Assembly: GCA_031553595.1 (NCBI GenBank) | Contig: JAVBLI010000006.1 | Location: 1 to 64,000 of the forward strand | Source of the DNA: RGIG3701 sp031553595 | GTDB lineage: Bacteria; Planctomycetota; Planctomycetia; Pirellulales; Thermoguttaceae | Length of the DNA stretch: 64,000 nt | Direction of reading: 5' to 3' | Shown: positions 51,842 through 60,750 of the stretch, piece by piece | Layout of the letters: each line of letters opens with the position of its first letter | Position numbering within the stretch: position 1 is the first letter of the stretch | Program-made: the position numbers and the translations under genes | Notes under the pieces: model-generated | What the model was told of the DNA's origin: nothing | What the model saw: the letters and a program-made list of their open reading frames with translations, nothing else | Database searches by the model: none

Positions 51842-53786
51842 AGCTCTTGATCACCGCGCCGAAGCGGCACGCATCCAGGCAGCTTCCGCAGCCGATGCAC
51901 TTGTCGTGGACGATGTAATGCGGGTGCTTGAGCGAACCGACGATCGCCTCCGTGGGGCAGCGTTTCGCGCAGACCGTGCAGCCGACGCATTTTTCGGTGT
52001 CGATCTCGAAGGTCAGCAGGTCGGAACACACGCCCGCCGGGCAGCGGCGCTCGTAAAGGTGCGCCTCGTATTCTTCGGGGAACCACTGTAGCGTGCTCAG
52101 CACCGGGTTCGGTGCCGTCTGGCCCAGCCCGCAGAGACTCGTGTCGCGGATCGTTTCCGCCAACTCCTGCAATTGGATCACGCTCTGGAACCGGCGGAGC
52201 GAATCCTCCCCGGTTTCACTACGACGGCCACGGGTCAAACGGTTCAGCGTTTCGAGCATTCGCCGCGTACCTTCCCGACACGGCGTGCATTTCCCGCAGC
52301 TTTCGCGCTGGATGAAGTCCATGAAGAACTTCGCGACGTCCACCATGCAGTTATCTTCATCCATGACGACCAGACCGCCTGAGCCCATCATCGCGCCGAC
52401 GGTTTTCAGGGATTCGTAATCGATTTCGATGTCCAGATGCGAATCCGGAATACATCCGCCGGAGGGGCCGCCGATCTGGGTGGCTTTATACGCCCGGCCG
52501 TTGGCGATTCCGCCGCCGACCTTGAACACCACATCCCGCATAGTCGTGCCCATGATGACTTCCACCAGGCCCGTCCGCGCGACCTTTCCGGACAGCGCAA
52601 ACACTTTCGTGCCTTTACTGGTGGCCGTGCCGTGCGAGGCGAACCACTCCGCGCCGTGCATCATCAGCTCGGGGAGGTTGGCCAGCGTTTCGACGTTATT
52701 GATGACGGTCGGCTTCCCGAACACCCCCTTCACCGCGGGGAACGGCGGACGCGGACGCGGCATGCCGCGCTTGCCCTCGATGCTGTGCAGCAGGGCCGTT
52801 TCCTCGCCGCAGACGAACGCCCCGGCACCTTTTTTGATTTTAATATGCAGCGAAACCCCCGAGCCGAGAATGTTGTCGCCCAGGAGGCCGTACGTCTCGG
52901 CCTGCTCGATCGCCTCGATCAGACGCTCAATCGCCAGTGGGTACTCGGCACGAATATATACGTAGGCTTTCGTGGCCCCGATTCCGTAAGCGGCGATCGC
53001 CATGCCCTCCAAAAGCCGGTGCGGGTCGCCCTCGATCACCGCACGGTCCATGAACGCGCCTGGGTCGCCTTCGTCGGCATTACACACAAGATACTTCTGG
53101 TCGGCCTCCACATTCAGCGCGAACTTCCACTTGCTGCCCGTGGGGAAACCGCCGCCGCCACGCCCGCGGAGACCGCTTTTTTCGACTTCGTCGCAGAGCT
53201 GGGCGGGATTGAACTCGCGCAGCGTGCGGGCCAAGGCCTTATAACCGCCACGCGCCAGGTACTCGCCCAGGGAGCGGGGATTGATCAGGCCGCAGTTTTT
53301 CAGCACCCACCGCGTCTGCGGGGCGAAAAACTCGTTTTCGTCGATGAATTCGAGGTTTTCCCACGTCTGGATGCCTTCCGCCGGGCGGTGCTGCAACAGG
53401 GCATCTTCTTTCGTGACCGTGCCGGCAAAAATGTCGTCGAGAATCTTATTCACTTTGTCATTCGTCACCTGCTTGTACATCACGCGCGTCTTGCCGGGCA
53501 TGTGCACTTCCATCAGCGGTTCCTCGCAGCACAGGCCGATACAGCCGACGGGGACGACTTCCACGTCCAGATTTTTGTCGGCCAGGTATTTCTTCACCGC
53601 CTCGATTGTCGCGTGCGCGCCGGCACCCAGGCCGCACGTCCCGGCACCAACGAAAATCTGCGTTTTTTCCACATTCTCACGCCGCAGCGATTTCGTCAGT
53701 CGCTCGACCTCCGCGGTCTCTTCCGCCGTCAGCTCGGCACCAGCGGCCCAGCGCACCAGCAACGAAGTTTCAGGATTTTTGTCCAT
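51840..53786 (-). CDS. hydB: NADH-binding flavoprotein subunit of [FeFe] hydrogenase (NuoF-like)
   Basis: 648 aa. N-terminal thioredoxin-like [2Fe-2S] domain (about 30-125, VGAGTCGLGAG, VPVGCIGLCCEEP), then the NuoF core: FMN/NADH site GLRGRGGGGFPTGSKW, NADEGDPGAFMDR, AYVYIRAEYP, and the [4Fe-4S] motif ESCGKCTPCREG. The C-terminus adds two ferredoxin motifs (CVGCTVCAKRCP, CIGCGSCLDACR). This architecture is that of HydB in bifurcating hydrogenases. It is separated from hydA by REP-like palindromes and follows hydC. Confidence 0.95.
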   Translation of the reverse strand: MDKNPETSLLVRWAAGAELTAEETAEVERLTKSLRRENVEKTQIFVGAGTCGLGAGAHATIEAVKKYLADKNLDVEVVPVGCIGLCCEEPLMEVHMPGKTRVMYKQVTNDKVNKILDDIFAGTVTKEDALLQHRPAEGIQTWENLEFIDENEFFAPQTRWVLKNCGLINPRSLGEYLARGGYKALARTLREFNPAQLCDEVEKSGLRGRGGGGFPTGSKWKFALNVEADQKYLVCNADEGDPGAFMDRAVIEGDPHRLLEGMAIAAYGIGATKAYVYIRAEYPLAIERLIEAIEQAETYGLLGDNILGSGVSLHIKIKKGAGAFVCGEETALLHSIEGKRGMPRPRPPFPAVKGVFGKPTVINNVETLANLPELMMHGAEWFASHGTATSKGTKVFALSGKVARTGLVEVIMGTTMRDVVFKVGGGIANGRAYKATQIGGPSGGCIPDSHLDIEIDYESLKTVGAMMGSGGLVVMDEDNCMVDVAKFFMDFIQRESCGKCTPCREGTRRMLETLNRLTRGRRSETGEDSLRRFQSVIQLQELAETIRDTSLCGLGQTAPNPVLSTLQWFPEEYEAHLYERRCPAGVCSDLLTFEIDTEKCVGCTVCAKRCPTEAIVGSLKHPHYIVHDKCIGCGSCLDACRFGAVIKS

Positions 53787-53834
53787 AGATATTTTTAACC
53801 TTATTATAAGTAGTGTGATATTTTGTTGGGGTGT

Positions 53835-53908
53835 CAGGTATAGGGTATAGGGTATAGGGTATAGGGCTCCAGTGGCAAACTCTACACTCTACACGTTACA
53901 CTCTGCAC
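53835..53908. repeat. GGTATAG tandem array and TACACTC heptamers after hydC
   Basis: GGTATAG is repeated four times (53839-53866), then AACTCTACACTCTACACG heptamers run to the hydC stop codon at 53909. Same class as the arrays at 49800-49970. Confidence 0.6.
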
Positions 53909-54367
53909 TTACTTCCGGTACGTGTTGATAATTTTCGGCACGTTCTGCGTGGTGACGTTTCCGTGGAACTCGCCGTCGATGCAAATCACCGGCGCCAGTC
54001 CGCAGGCCCCGATGCACGCCACGACTTCCAGGCTGAAATCGCCGTCCCGCGAGGTCTGGCCGGGCATGATTTTCAACTCGCGCTGAAAGGCGTCCAGAAC
54101 CGCCGCCGAGCCCTTCACATGGCACGCCGTCCCGCGGCACACCTGCACGTGATTCTTCCCTTTCGGCTGGAAACGGAACTGGTTATAAAAGGTCGCCACG
54201 CCGTAAATCTTGCTGGTAGGAAGATTCAAATAATCCCCGATTTCCACGACCGCCGGCTCGGAAAGAAATCCCAACTCGTCCTGAACGTCCTGTAAAATGG
54301 GAATCAGCGAGTCGCGCTGTGCGTTTGGATAGCGTTCCAAAATGGAACTGATCACCGTTGATGCCAC
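53909..54367 (-). CDS. hydC: thioredoxin-like [2Fe-2S] subunit of [FeFe] hydrogenase (NuoE-like)
   Basis: 152 aa. N-terminal helical bundle (LIPILQDVQDELGFL, IYGVATFYNQFRF) and the [2Fe-2S] thioredoxin-like domain with VCRGTACHVKG and VACIGACGLAP. First gene of hydCBA. The GTG at 54367 is preferred because AAGGAG lies 8 nt upstream; a GTG at 54376 overlaps that SD. A promoter candidate is at 54508-54535. Confidence 0.94.
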   Translation of the reverse strand: MASTVISSILERYPNAQRDSLIPILQDVQDELGFLSEPAVVEIGDYLNLPTSKIYGVATFYNQFRFQPKGKNHVQVCRGTACHVKGSAAVLDAFQRELKIMPGQTSRDGDFSLEVVACIGACGLAPVICIDGEFHGNVTTQNVPKIINTYRK

Positions 54368-54438
54368 GTTTATCACTCCTTACATTAACAAGTTCAAACA
54401 AAAATCATCCTGAAAATCACCGTTTCGCATGCCACACA

Positions 54439-54452
54439 CCGACCACGGTCGG
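54439..54452. promoter_or_regulatory. perfect palindrome in the hyd operon leader
   Basis: CCGACCACGGTCGG, 72 nt upstream of the hydC start and downstream of the candidate promoter. It could be an operator or an RNA hairpin. It does not resemble a Rex site. Confidence 0.35.
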
Positions 54453-54507
54453 CTGGGGGCTTTATTAAATGGGCCGCGCACGGGAAACGAAATAATACTT
54501 TCCATTC

Positions 54508-54535
54508 AATATAAACATTTTCGATGGAAGTTCAA
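54508..54535 (-). promoter_or_regulatory. candidate promoter of hydCBA
   Basis: On the minus strand TTGAAC (54530-54535), 16-nt spacer, TATATT (54508-54513), about 140 nt before hydC. The divergent gap 54368-54969 holds this, the promoter at 54730 and no gene. Confidence 0.45.
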
Positions 54536-54729
54536 CGCCTCTTTCATGCGGCAGAGCGATTTTTTCAAAATATTTTGATAATTTCAGCCAAAACAGTCAG
54601 TGCGATTTTCATAACGCAAACGAAACCAGGCCGAAAAATGTTAGCCGTGATTAACTTCATTCCGTAAAATCGCCCCCACATTTCCATGCGCGCAGACGCT
54701 TTTTCCCCCCGCAAAAATTTCCGCATGAC

Positions 54730-54769
54730 TTTACGTTACCCACCCACAGTAATATAATATACGTATAAT
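54730..54769 (+). promoter_or_regulatory. promoter of the Cys-rich TIGR03000-type gene, with tandem -10 boxes
   Basis: TTTACG (54730-54735), 17-nt spacer, perfect TATAAT (54753-54758); a second TATAAT lies at 54764-54769. This implies a 5' leader of about 200 nt. Confidence 0.6.
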
Positions 54770-54969
54770 ACGAAAACTTTACGCGAAACACCGGATTTTT
54801 TTAAAATTTCGATTTTGCAGCACCTCAGTAAGATTATGCGGATAAGGAAACGCATAACCGATAAAAGCAGAATACGAGTGGTATCATTTCCGGCGATTCC
54901 ATGCGAGTCGCGGTCGAGAGAAAAAAAGCCCCCTTATAACGAATGGAAGAATTTCTAAGGAGCAAACCG

Positions 54970-55800
54970 ATGACAAAGAAAATGGGAAAAATCAGTGTCG
55001 CGGCTGTCGCCCTGCTGGCGGCTGCGTTTATGTGTTCCGACGCTTCGGCGTGGTGGGGCGGTTGTTGTGGCTGGAGCCCTGCCCCGTTCTTCGGCGGCGG
55101 CTGTTGCGCCCCGTGCATGCCGGTGTATGATTCATGCTGCTCGCCGTGCGTTTCCACCTGTTCGCCGTGCGTCTCCAGCTGCTCGCCCTGCGGCGGCACA
55201 TACGTCCTGGGATGCCGGCCCGGCCCGATTCGCCGCCTGCTTTTCGGCTCCACCCGCTGGTATAACGTGGGTTACGGTGGATACGGCTGCGGCGGATGTG
55301 GATGGGACTGCTGCACCACCACCGTCGACTCCTGCTGCGGTGGCGGGGTCAGCGACGACACCATTTATAACAGCACCCCGTATAATACCACGCCGTCCGT
55401 CACGCCCGCGACGCCCCAGAAACGCTCCGCGATCGAGCCCTCCCCGGTGTCCGTCCGCGGCCAAAATCCCGGTGTGTATCAGACCAGCTATCAGAAATTC
55501 CAGAACTCCCAGAACAGAAATAACAGCGGCCTGCTGACGATTTACGTCCCGCTGGACGCGAAAGTGTATGTCAACGAAAAACTCACCTCCACCGAGGGCA
55601 GCAAGCGGGCATTCGTTTCGTTCGGCCTGGATGCCGGTTACGAATATGAGTATCACGTCCGCGCGGAAGTCGTGCGTGACGGGAAACTTTATCCCGAAAC
55701 CCAGACGATTATTCTCCGCGCCGGCGAAAACCGGACCGTGAGCTTCCCCTTCCGCAGCCTGAACAAGAGCCCGATGGATGAAGAGTATGGCATGAACTGA
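54970..55800 (+). CDS. exported Cys-rich protein with planctomycete TIGR03000-type domain
   Basis: 276 aa. Sec signal MTKKMGKISVAAVALLAAAF ending near SDASA. Residues about 25-130 are extremely rich in Cys, Gly and Trp/Tyr with repeated SPCVSTCSPCVSSCSPC units, then a Thr/Pro linker. Residues about 190-265 are the TIGR03000-type domain (LTIYVPLDAKVYVNEKLTS, KRAFVSFGLDAGYEYEYHV), specific to Planctomycetes. Likely a secreted or cell-wall protein; the cysteines could cross-link it. The ATG at 54970 follows TAAGGAG; 54943 is not supported by an SD. Confidence 0.85.
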   Translation: MTKKMGKISVAAVALLAAAFMCSDASAWWGGCCGWSPAPFFGGGCCAPCMPVYDSCCSPCVSTCSPCVSSCSPCGGTYVLGCRPGPIRRLLFGSTRWYNVGYGGYGCGGCGWDCCTTTVDSCCGGGVSDDTIYNSTPYNTTPSVTPATPQKRSAIEPSPVSVRGQNPGVYQTSYQKFQNSQNRNNSGLLTIYVPLDAKVYVNEKLTSTEGSKRAFVSFGLDAGYEYEYHVRAEVVRDGKLYPETQTIILRAGENRTVSFPFRSLNKSPMDEEYGMN

Positions 55801-55923
55801 CGCCGAACGGCGCGGCACGACTTACGGCTGCATGAAAATCCAAAAGCGGAGGGCGAACGTTCTCCGCTATTTTTGTGCACACGCGGGAAATGCCGTCCAG
55901 GGAAGTGATCAAACAACGGTATC

Positions 55924-56078
55924 CACAAGAACAGCAGCCGGGAATGAAGCGCAGCGAAATGACCGGATTAAAGTGGAAACCACTCTCCACTTCCAGAAGG
56001 CCAATTAGAGTAGACGTGCTCTCCCCCATTTCTATCCGGTCATTGCGTTTCGCTTCAGTCCCGGCTGCTGTTTTTATG
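55924..56078. repeat. 3'-end hairpin repeat (copy 13, long variant)
   Basis: Arms GAACAGCAGCCGGGAATGAAG and TTCAGTCCCGGCTGCTGTTTT, with about 28 extra bases in the centre. It lies 123 bp after the stop of the Cys-rich protein gene, the largest distance of any copy. Confidence 0.87.
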
Positions 56079-56172
56079 AGCGAATTCATTTGATAGACGC
56101 TCTAAAAACCGCCGGAAGCGCGAAATATCACTATATTTTTTATCGAAAACTGTTTTTTTTCGAAAAAACGTA

Positions 56173-56201
56173 TTTCCAGAATGACTCCCCGGTGTTAAAA
56201 T
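56173..56201 (+). promoter_or_regulatory. candidate promoter of the metzincin-like gene
   Basis: TTTCCA (56173-56178), 17-nt spacer, TAAAAT (56196-56201), 143 nt before the ATG. The remaining sequence of the gap is AT-rich and holds no convincing gene. Confidence 0.35.
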
Positions 56202-56344
56202 ATAAGAATGGCGTAAAATTTAATTCCAAGGGAGTTTTCAATTTCCGTTTCATTTCTGTTCTTTTTTTGTAAAAAGGACATTCGGAGGAAACTCTGGATT
56301 CATCCCTTCTTTCTCATGGGCTTTCACGCGAACTGGATGCATTT

Positions 56345-58951
56345 ATGTTTCAAAAACGAATTTTTGCCGTCATCGCGATGTATGTTTTCGTTTCGGCGCT
56401 CGGCCTGCACGTGCTGTCGGCGGACGACGATCTGCTGAGGCCCATCGTGCCGGCAGCGAATGCCGCGACGGAAGCGGAAGCGGAGCCGATTTCGGATGTG
56501 GTGACCGACATGCCTGTGGATCCGGGGAAAACGCCGTCGAATGTGGTTCCGGCAGAAACGGTGCCGCAGATGCTGACGGAGCCGGCCGTGAATCCGTCTC
56601 CGGGTGCTCTGTTTCCGCCGACGGTTGCGCCGGTAACCCCTGCGGTGGCGGCTCAGCCCACGTCCGTCGCATCAAAACAGGATTATCCCGAGTATGTCAC
56701 GGTGCTGGCGAATTACGCCAGTGTGCCCGTGGCGTTCTGGCTGGTGGAGGATAACGGCCAGCGGGTGGCGAAGCAGCTCCGCAAGCGGGAAACCATTTCT
56801 CTGCCGTACTCGCCGGGAGCGGAAGTGATTTTCATGAAAAAGAACGAGGAGGTGGGCCGGCGTCTTTTATTGGCGGACGGCATTCAGGTTTTTTCGGATC
56901 ACGAAGGCAATCTGGATTTATACCTCCTGGGCCCCGATTATATCCGGGAAGTGAACACGCAGCACGGTGCGACGCCGGCCCCGACGAAAGCCGCGATGGG
57001 TGCGGGCCCTGCGGCGCCGGGTTCTCCGGTGGGGCCGATTTCCCCCACCATGACGCTGGCCGAAAAGCCGCGGATTCTCGTCATTCCGGTGCGGGTGCTG
57101 TGCGACGATAAAGTGCCGCTGGTCAAGGACGTCTGGGAGCGGCGTGTGCGTGCCCGCCTGAAGGTGGCCTCCGACATCCTGGAGCGCACCTGCCTGATCC
57201 GCCTTCATATCGTGGACGTGGATACCTGGAAATCCGACAACGACGCCGCGGATATCCGGGAGCTGCTGCGTGATTTTCAGAAAAAAGTTCAGGTGGCCCC
57301 CGCGACGCTGGCGATCGGCTTCACCGCCCACCGTAACTGGGGGAAAAACGGCATCACGGAGCTGGGTGTGGCCGGGCATCCCTTTTTCCCATACATTCTC
57401 CTGCGCGAGGCCGCGCCGCAGACCACGGAGGTCGAGCGTCTGGAAACCCTCCTGCACGAGCTGGGCCATTACCTCGGCGCGGCCCATTCCTCCGACGAAA
57501 ATTCCATCATGCGTACGGTGATGAAAGACCGTCGTGGCCGGGTGGCCGATTTCGTCATCACCTTCGACCCCCTGAACACGCTGGCCATGAACCTCTGGAT
57601 CCGCCAGTATTACCGCAATAAGGGCCCGTTCCCGCCATACCAGGTGGATGCCGACCTGCGGAAAAAGCTGGTTTCCGTGTACCAATTATTCCAGAAGGCG
57701 GCCCACTTCCAGGCGGCCAACAGCGACAAAAAGCCCGAGGTGAACCCGAACGTCGAGTTCCTGCTTGCCCTGTTGGGCGAGAAGAATGTGCAACTGGCCG
57801 AGGGCGTGGTGGTGCAGGATCCGGAAAAGGAGAAAACCATTTCGAAGGTGGCCGAGACGGCTTACGACCCCGAAGACCCGCTGGGTCTGCTGGACAAACA
57901 GAATCAATCGAATCCGGAGAAAGTCATTACCGAGGAGGGCCTGAATTCCGACGCGATGCTCAAGGAGATCGAGCGGCAGGAGAAGCAGGCCGCGAAATCG
58001 CCAACGCCGAAATCCGTGGAGAAGCCTGCGGCGACAACGCAGCCGGTAAGGGAAGATCCGAACGATCCGCTGGGCATCAAAAACATGCAGCAGCCCGACG
58101 TCGCCCCCGGCACCGCGACCGCTGCCCCCGGAGATATCGGGGCAGTGGTGACGGAAACCATGGACACGACCATGCCCGACCCGATTCCTGACAAACCGCT
58201 GCGCAGCGGCCTCTGGAAGACGGAAGTCGTGGAGAAATTCCAGCTTCCCACGCGTACCACGCAGTACATCATCACCGGCACACTGATGTCTTTGACGCAG
58301 AAATCGCCGCTGAAAGCCGTCGCACCGTCCGAATTCAAGGAAGACGCCTTTACCGAAACCCTCATCCGTTACGCGGCTGAGGCGGCCCTCCAGGTGGGTG
58401 GAGACATGCCCGCCAACACGCTGGAGGGGAAAATCGCGCGACAAGCCTTCCTCCTTGCGCTGGGCATCCTGCTGGAGCCGGAAGAATCGCTGCAAACGAA
58501 ATTGCCGCCGCCGCTGAACAAGCGTTTTCGCGACCTGGAAACGGACGTGCTGCAGAAAAACCGCCGGAATAACGTGAAAAACGTATGCGCCTTGGGCCGT
58601 GGCGATCTCTGCCAGCATTTCAGCGTGTCGGCCGCCCTGACCGCCCACCTCGCGCCCAGTGCCGTGGAGGACATCGGCGTCTCGAAAGAATTTTACGACA
58701 ATCGTCCCGGCGGAAGCGGTTTCGACGTCACCGACCTCAACGCCGACATCGCCGGCGTGCTGTTTTCCGTCGCCGTCCAGGAGGGAAAAATCTCCCTGAA
58801 GCAGATCGCCGACGGTTTCCGTTTCGTCGACTACATCCCCACTAAAATCGACATGCCCTCCGAGCTGAAAAAGCCGCAGAACAACAAGCAGGCCGAGGAA
58901 ACCGTCCGCCACCTGAAGGAAGGCATTAACAAATTACCCGCGTATAAATAA
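56345..58951 (+). CDS. large exported metzincin-like zinc metalloprotease
   Basis: 868 aa. Sec signal MFQKRIFAVIAMYVFVSALG, a Pro/Ala/Thr-rich linker, then a peptidase-like region with HELGHYLGAAH at 371-381, the HExxHxxGxxH zinc motif of metzincins, followed by a possible Met-turn (NSIM). C-terminal to this are Lys/Glu/Pro-rich linkers and a helical region (about 620-868) with FNKRFRDLETDVL-like segments and GRGDLCQHFSVSAALTAHL. It matches no specific peptidase family I can name; it may process or remodel envelope proteins. SD is weak. A hairpin repeat follows 8 bp after the stop. Confidence 0.72.
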   Translation: MFQKRIFAVIAMYVFVSALGLHVLSADDDLLRPIVPAANAATEAEAEPISDVVTDMPVDPGKTPSNVVPAETVPQMLTEPAVNPSPGALFPPTVAPVTPAVAAQPTSVASKQDYPEYVTVLANYASVPVAFWLVEDNGQRVAKQLRKRETISLPYSPGAEVIFMKKNEEVGRRLLLADGIQVFSDHEGNLDLYLLGPDYIREVNTQHGATPAPTKAAMGAGPAAPGSPVGPISPTMTLAEKPRILVIPVRVLCDDKVPLVKDVWERRVRARLKVASDILERTCLIRLHIVDVDTWKSDNDAADIRELLRDFQKKVQVAPATLAIGFTAHRNWGKNGITELGVAGHPFFPYILLREAAPQTTEVERLETLLHELGHYLGAAHSSDENSIMRTVMKDRRGRVADFVITFDPLNTLAMNLWIRQYYRNKGPFPPYQVDADLRKKLVSVYQLFQKAAHFQAANSDKKPEVNPNVEFLLALLGEKNVQLAEGVVVQDPEKEKTISKVAETAYDPEDPLGLLDKQNQSNPEKVITEEGLNSDAMLKEIERQEKQAAKSPTPKSVEKPAATTQPVREDPNDPLGIKNMQQPDVAPGTATAAPGDIGAVVTETMDTTMPDPIPDKPLRSGLWKTEVVEKFQLPTRTTQYIITGTLMSLTQKSPLKAVAPSEFKEDAFTETLIRYAAEAALQVGGDMPANTLEGKIARQAFLLALGILLEPEESLQTKLPPPLNKRFRDLETDVLQKNRRNNVKNVCALGRGDLCQHFSVSAALTAHLAPSAVEDIGVSKEFYDNRPGGSGFDVTDLNADIAGVLFSVAVQEGKISLKQIADGFRFVDYIPTKIDMPSELKKPQNNKQAEETVRHLKEGINKLPAYK

Positions 58952-58959
58952 TGAGCCGC

Positions 58960-59085
58960 ACAAGAAACAGCAGCCCGGAGCGTAGCGGAACGCAGTGACG
59001 CGCAGAGACGGGATTCGTCCCGCGAATGTTTTCCCACTTCCATCCGGTCTCTGCGCTAACGCTCCGCTCCCGGCTGCTGTTTCCA
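58960..59085. repeat. 3'-end hairpin repeat (copy 14, full length)
   Basis: Arms GAAACAGCAGCCCGGAGCG and CGCTCCGCTCCCGGCTGCTG. It lies 8 bp after the metzincin stop and inside a different palindrome (ATGAGCCGCA at 58951-58960 and TGCGGCTCAT at 59141-59150), as if inserted there. Confidence 0.9.
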
Positions 59086-59111
59086 AAAAACACATTTAAT
59101 CACGCCACCAC

Positions 59112-59151
59112 CCGTCCCGCAAGTTACACTGCGCTCCACATGCGGCTCATT
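59112..59151. repeat. right arm of the ATGAGCCGCA palindrome family
   Basis: CCGCAAGTTACACTGCGCTC then CACATGCGGCTCAT; matches the right arm of the complete element at 62611-62714. Confidence 0.6.
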
Positions 59152-59173
59152 CCCTACACCCTACATCTCAATC

Positions 59174-60733
59174 ATGCATATCCAAATCTACGACACGACC
59201 CTCCGCGACGGCTCGCAGGCGGAGGGGATCACTTTTTCGTTGCGGGACAAATGTCAACTGGCCGCACGGCTGGACGAGATGGGTTTTGATTTTATCGAGG
59301 GCGGCTATCCGGCGTCGAACGAAAAGGACGCCACTTTTTTCAAGCAGATGGCCGACGCGCCGTTGCCGCGTGCGCTGATTTCGGCTTTCGGCATGACCCG
59401 TCGGCGAGGGGCGCTGCCGGAGAGCGACGCGGGGATTCGCTCGCTGCTGGAGTCGGCCGCGAAGGTGATCACTATCGTCGGCAAGTCATCCCGCTTCCAG
59501 GCCGTCGACATTTTGCGTGTCACGGAAGAGGAAAATCTCGACATGATCCGCGACACCGTGGCGTACCTCATTTCGCACGGGCGGAAGGTGATTTTCGACG
59601 CCGAGCATTTCTTCGACGGCTGGCGTGAAAACCGCGACTATTCCCTGGAAACGCTGCGTGCGGCACGGGATGCGGGGGCGATGACGGTCGTTTTGTGCGA
59701 CACCAACGGCGGTTCGATGCCCGAGCTGGTCAGTGCCGCGACACGGGACGTGGTGAAAGAAATCGGCCTCCCCGTCGGCATCCACTGCCACAACGACTGC
59801 GACCTGGCCGTGGCGAACTCGCTGGTCGCGGTCGAGGCCGGCGCGTCCCAGGTGCAGGGCACGATCAACGGTTTCGGCGAGCGCTGCGGCAACGCCAACC
59901 TCATTTCGATCATCGCGAATCTCACGCTCAAGCAGGGCTACGACGTGCTCATCCCCGGCGCGGTCGAGCGGCTGACGGAGCTGTCGCGCTTCGTTTACGA
60001 AATGGTGAATCTCCAGCAGCCGACGCACCAGCCGTATGTGGGCCGCAGCGCTTTCGCGCACAAGGGCGGTATGCACGTCAGCGCCGTCGCGAGGAATTCC
60101 GCCAGCTACGAACACGTGAGCCCCGAGAGCGTCGGCAACGAGCGCCGCGTGCTGGTCAGCGAGCTTTCCGGCCGGTCGAACATCATCGCCCTTGCGGAAA
60201 AACATAACATCCAGACCGACGCCAAGCTCATGGAGCGCATCCTCGACAAAGTCGTCTCCCGCGAGAATTACGGCTACAGCTACGAGGGCGCCTCCGGCTC
60301 ATTCGGCCTCCTGGCCAAAGCCTGCGCCGGCACGTTCACGCCACATTTCGAGCTACTGAAATATCAGATCGACATCTCCGCGGAGACGGAAAACGCCGCC
60401 CGGACGCAGGTTGTCGTGAAGCTCCGCGTGGGCGACAAAATTCTCCACGAGGTGGCCGAGGGCGACGGCCCAGTCAACGCCCTGGACGCCGCGATGCGCA
60501 AGGCCCTGACCGAACGTTTCCCGAACATCGTGAACATGCAGCTGGTGGACTACAAAGTGCGTGTCATCAACAGCGAAGCCGCCACCGCCGCGTTCGTGCG
60601 GGTCATCATCGAAAGCAAAGACGAAGACGACACGTGGGGCACCGTCGGCGTCAGCGAAAATGTCGTCGAGGCCAGTTGGCGGGCCCTGGTGGACAGTTTT
60701 GAGTATAAATTGTGTAAGGATGAAGGGAAGTAA
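59174..60733 (+). CDS. cimA: (R)-citramalate synthase
   Basis: 519 aa DRE-TIM metallolyase. IYDTTLRDGSQAEGI is the catalytic opening; EGGYPASNEKD is the CimA-type substrate signature (versus isopropylmalate synthase); HCHNDCDLAVANSL is the metal-binding HxH; NGFGERCGNANL and AHKGGMHVSAV follow. The C-terminal 120 residues form the LeuA-type allosteric domain. It condenses pyruvate and acetyl-CoA, feeding isoleucine synthesis without threonine. No SD of note precedes the ATG at 59174. A palindrome of the RAYT element begins 18 nt after the stop. Confidence 0.9.
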   Translation: MHIQIYDTTLRDGSQAEGITFSLRDKCQLAARLDEMGFDFIEGGYPASNEKDATFFKQMADAPLPRALISAFGMTRRRGALPESDAGIRSLLESAAKVITIVGKSSRFQAVDILRVTEEENLDMIRDTVAYLISHGRKVIFDAEHFFDGWRENRDYSLETLRAARDAGAMTVVLCDTNGGSMPELVSAATRDVVKEIGLPVGIHCHNDCDLAVANSLVAVEAGASQVQGTINGFGERCGNANLISIIANLTLKQGYDVLIPGAVERLTELSRFVYEMVNLQQPTHQPYVGRSAFAHKGGMHVSAVARNSASYEHVSPESVGNERRVLVSELSGRSNIIALAEKHNIQTDAKLMERILDKVVSRENYGYSYEGASGSFGLLAKACAGTFTPHFELLKYQIDISAETENAARTQVVVKLRVGDKILHEVAEGDGPVNALDAAMRKALTERFPNIVNMQLVDYKVRVINSEAATAAFVRVIIESKDEDDTWGTVGVSENVVEASWRALVDSFEYKLCKDEGK

Positions 60734-60750
60734 AATTTTCCGCATTACCA

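Noticed and set aside
54834..55253. 139-aa minus-strand frame across the start of the Cys-rich gene
   Set aside because: Antisense to the repeat-rich coding region; no SD.
56090..56272. 60-aa plus-strand frame before the metzincin gene
   Set aside because: AT-rich low-complexity translation, no SD, overlaps the candidate promoter.
57686..58912. 408-codon minus-strand frame inside the metzincin gene
   Set aside because: Antisense frame within a continuous 868-codon gene with a signal peptide.
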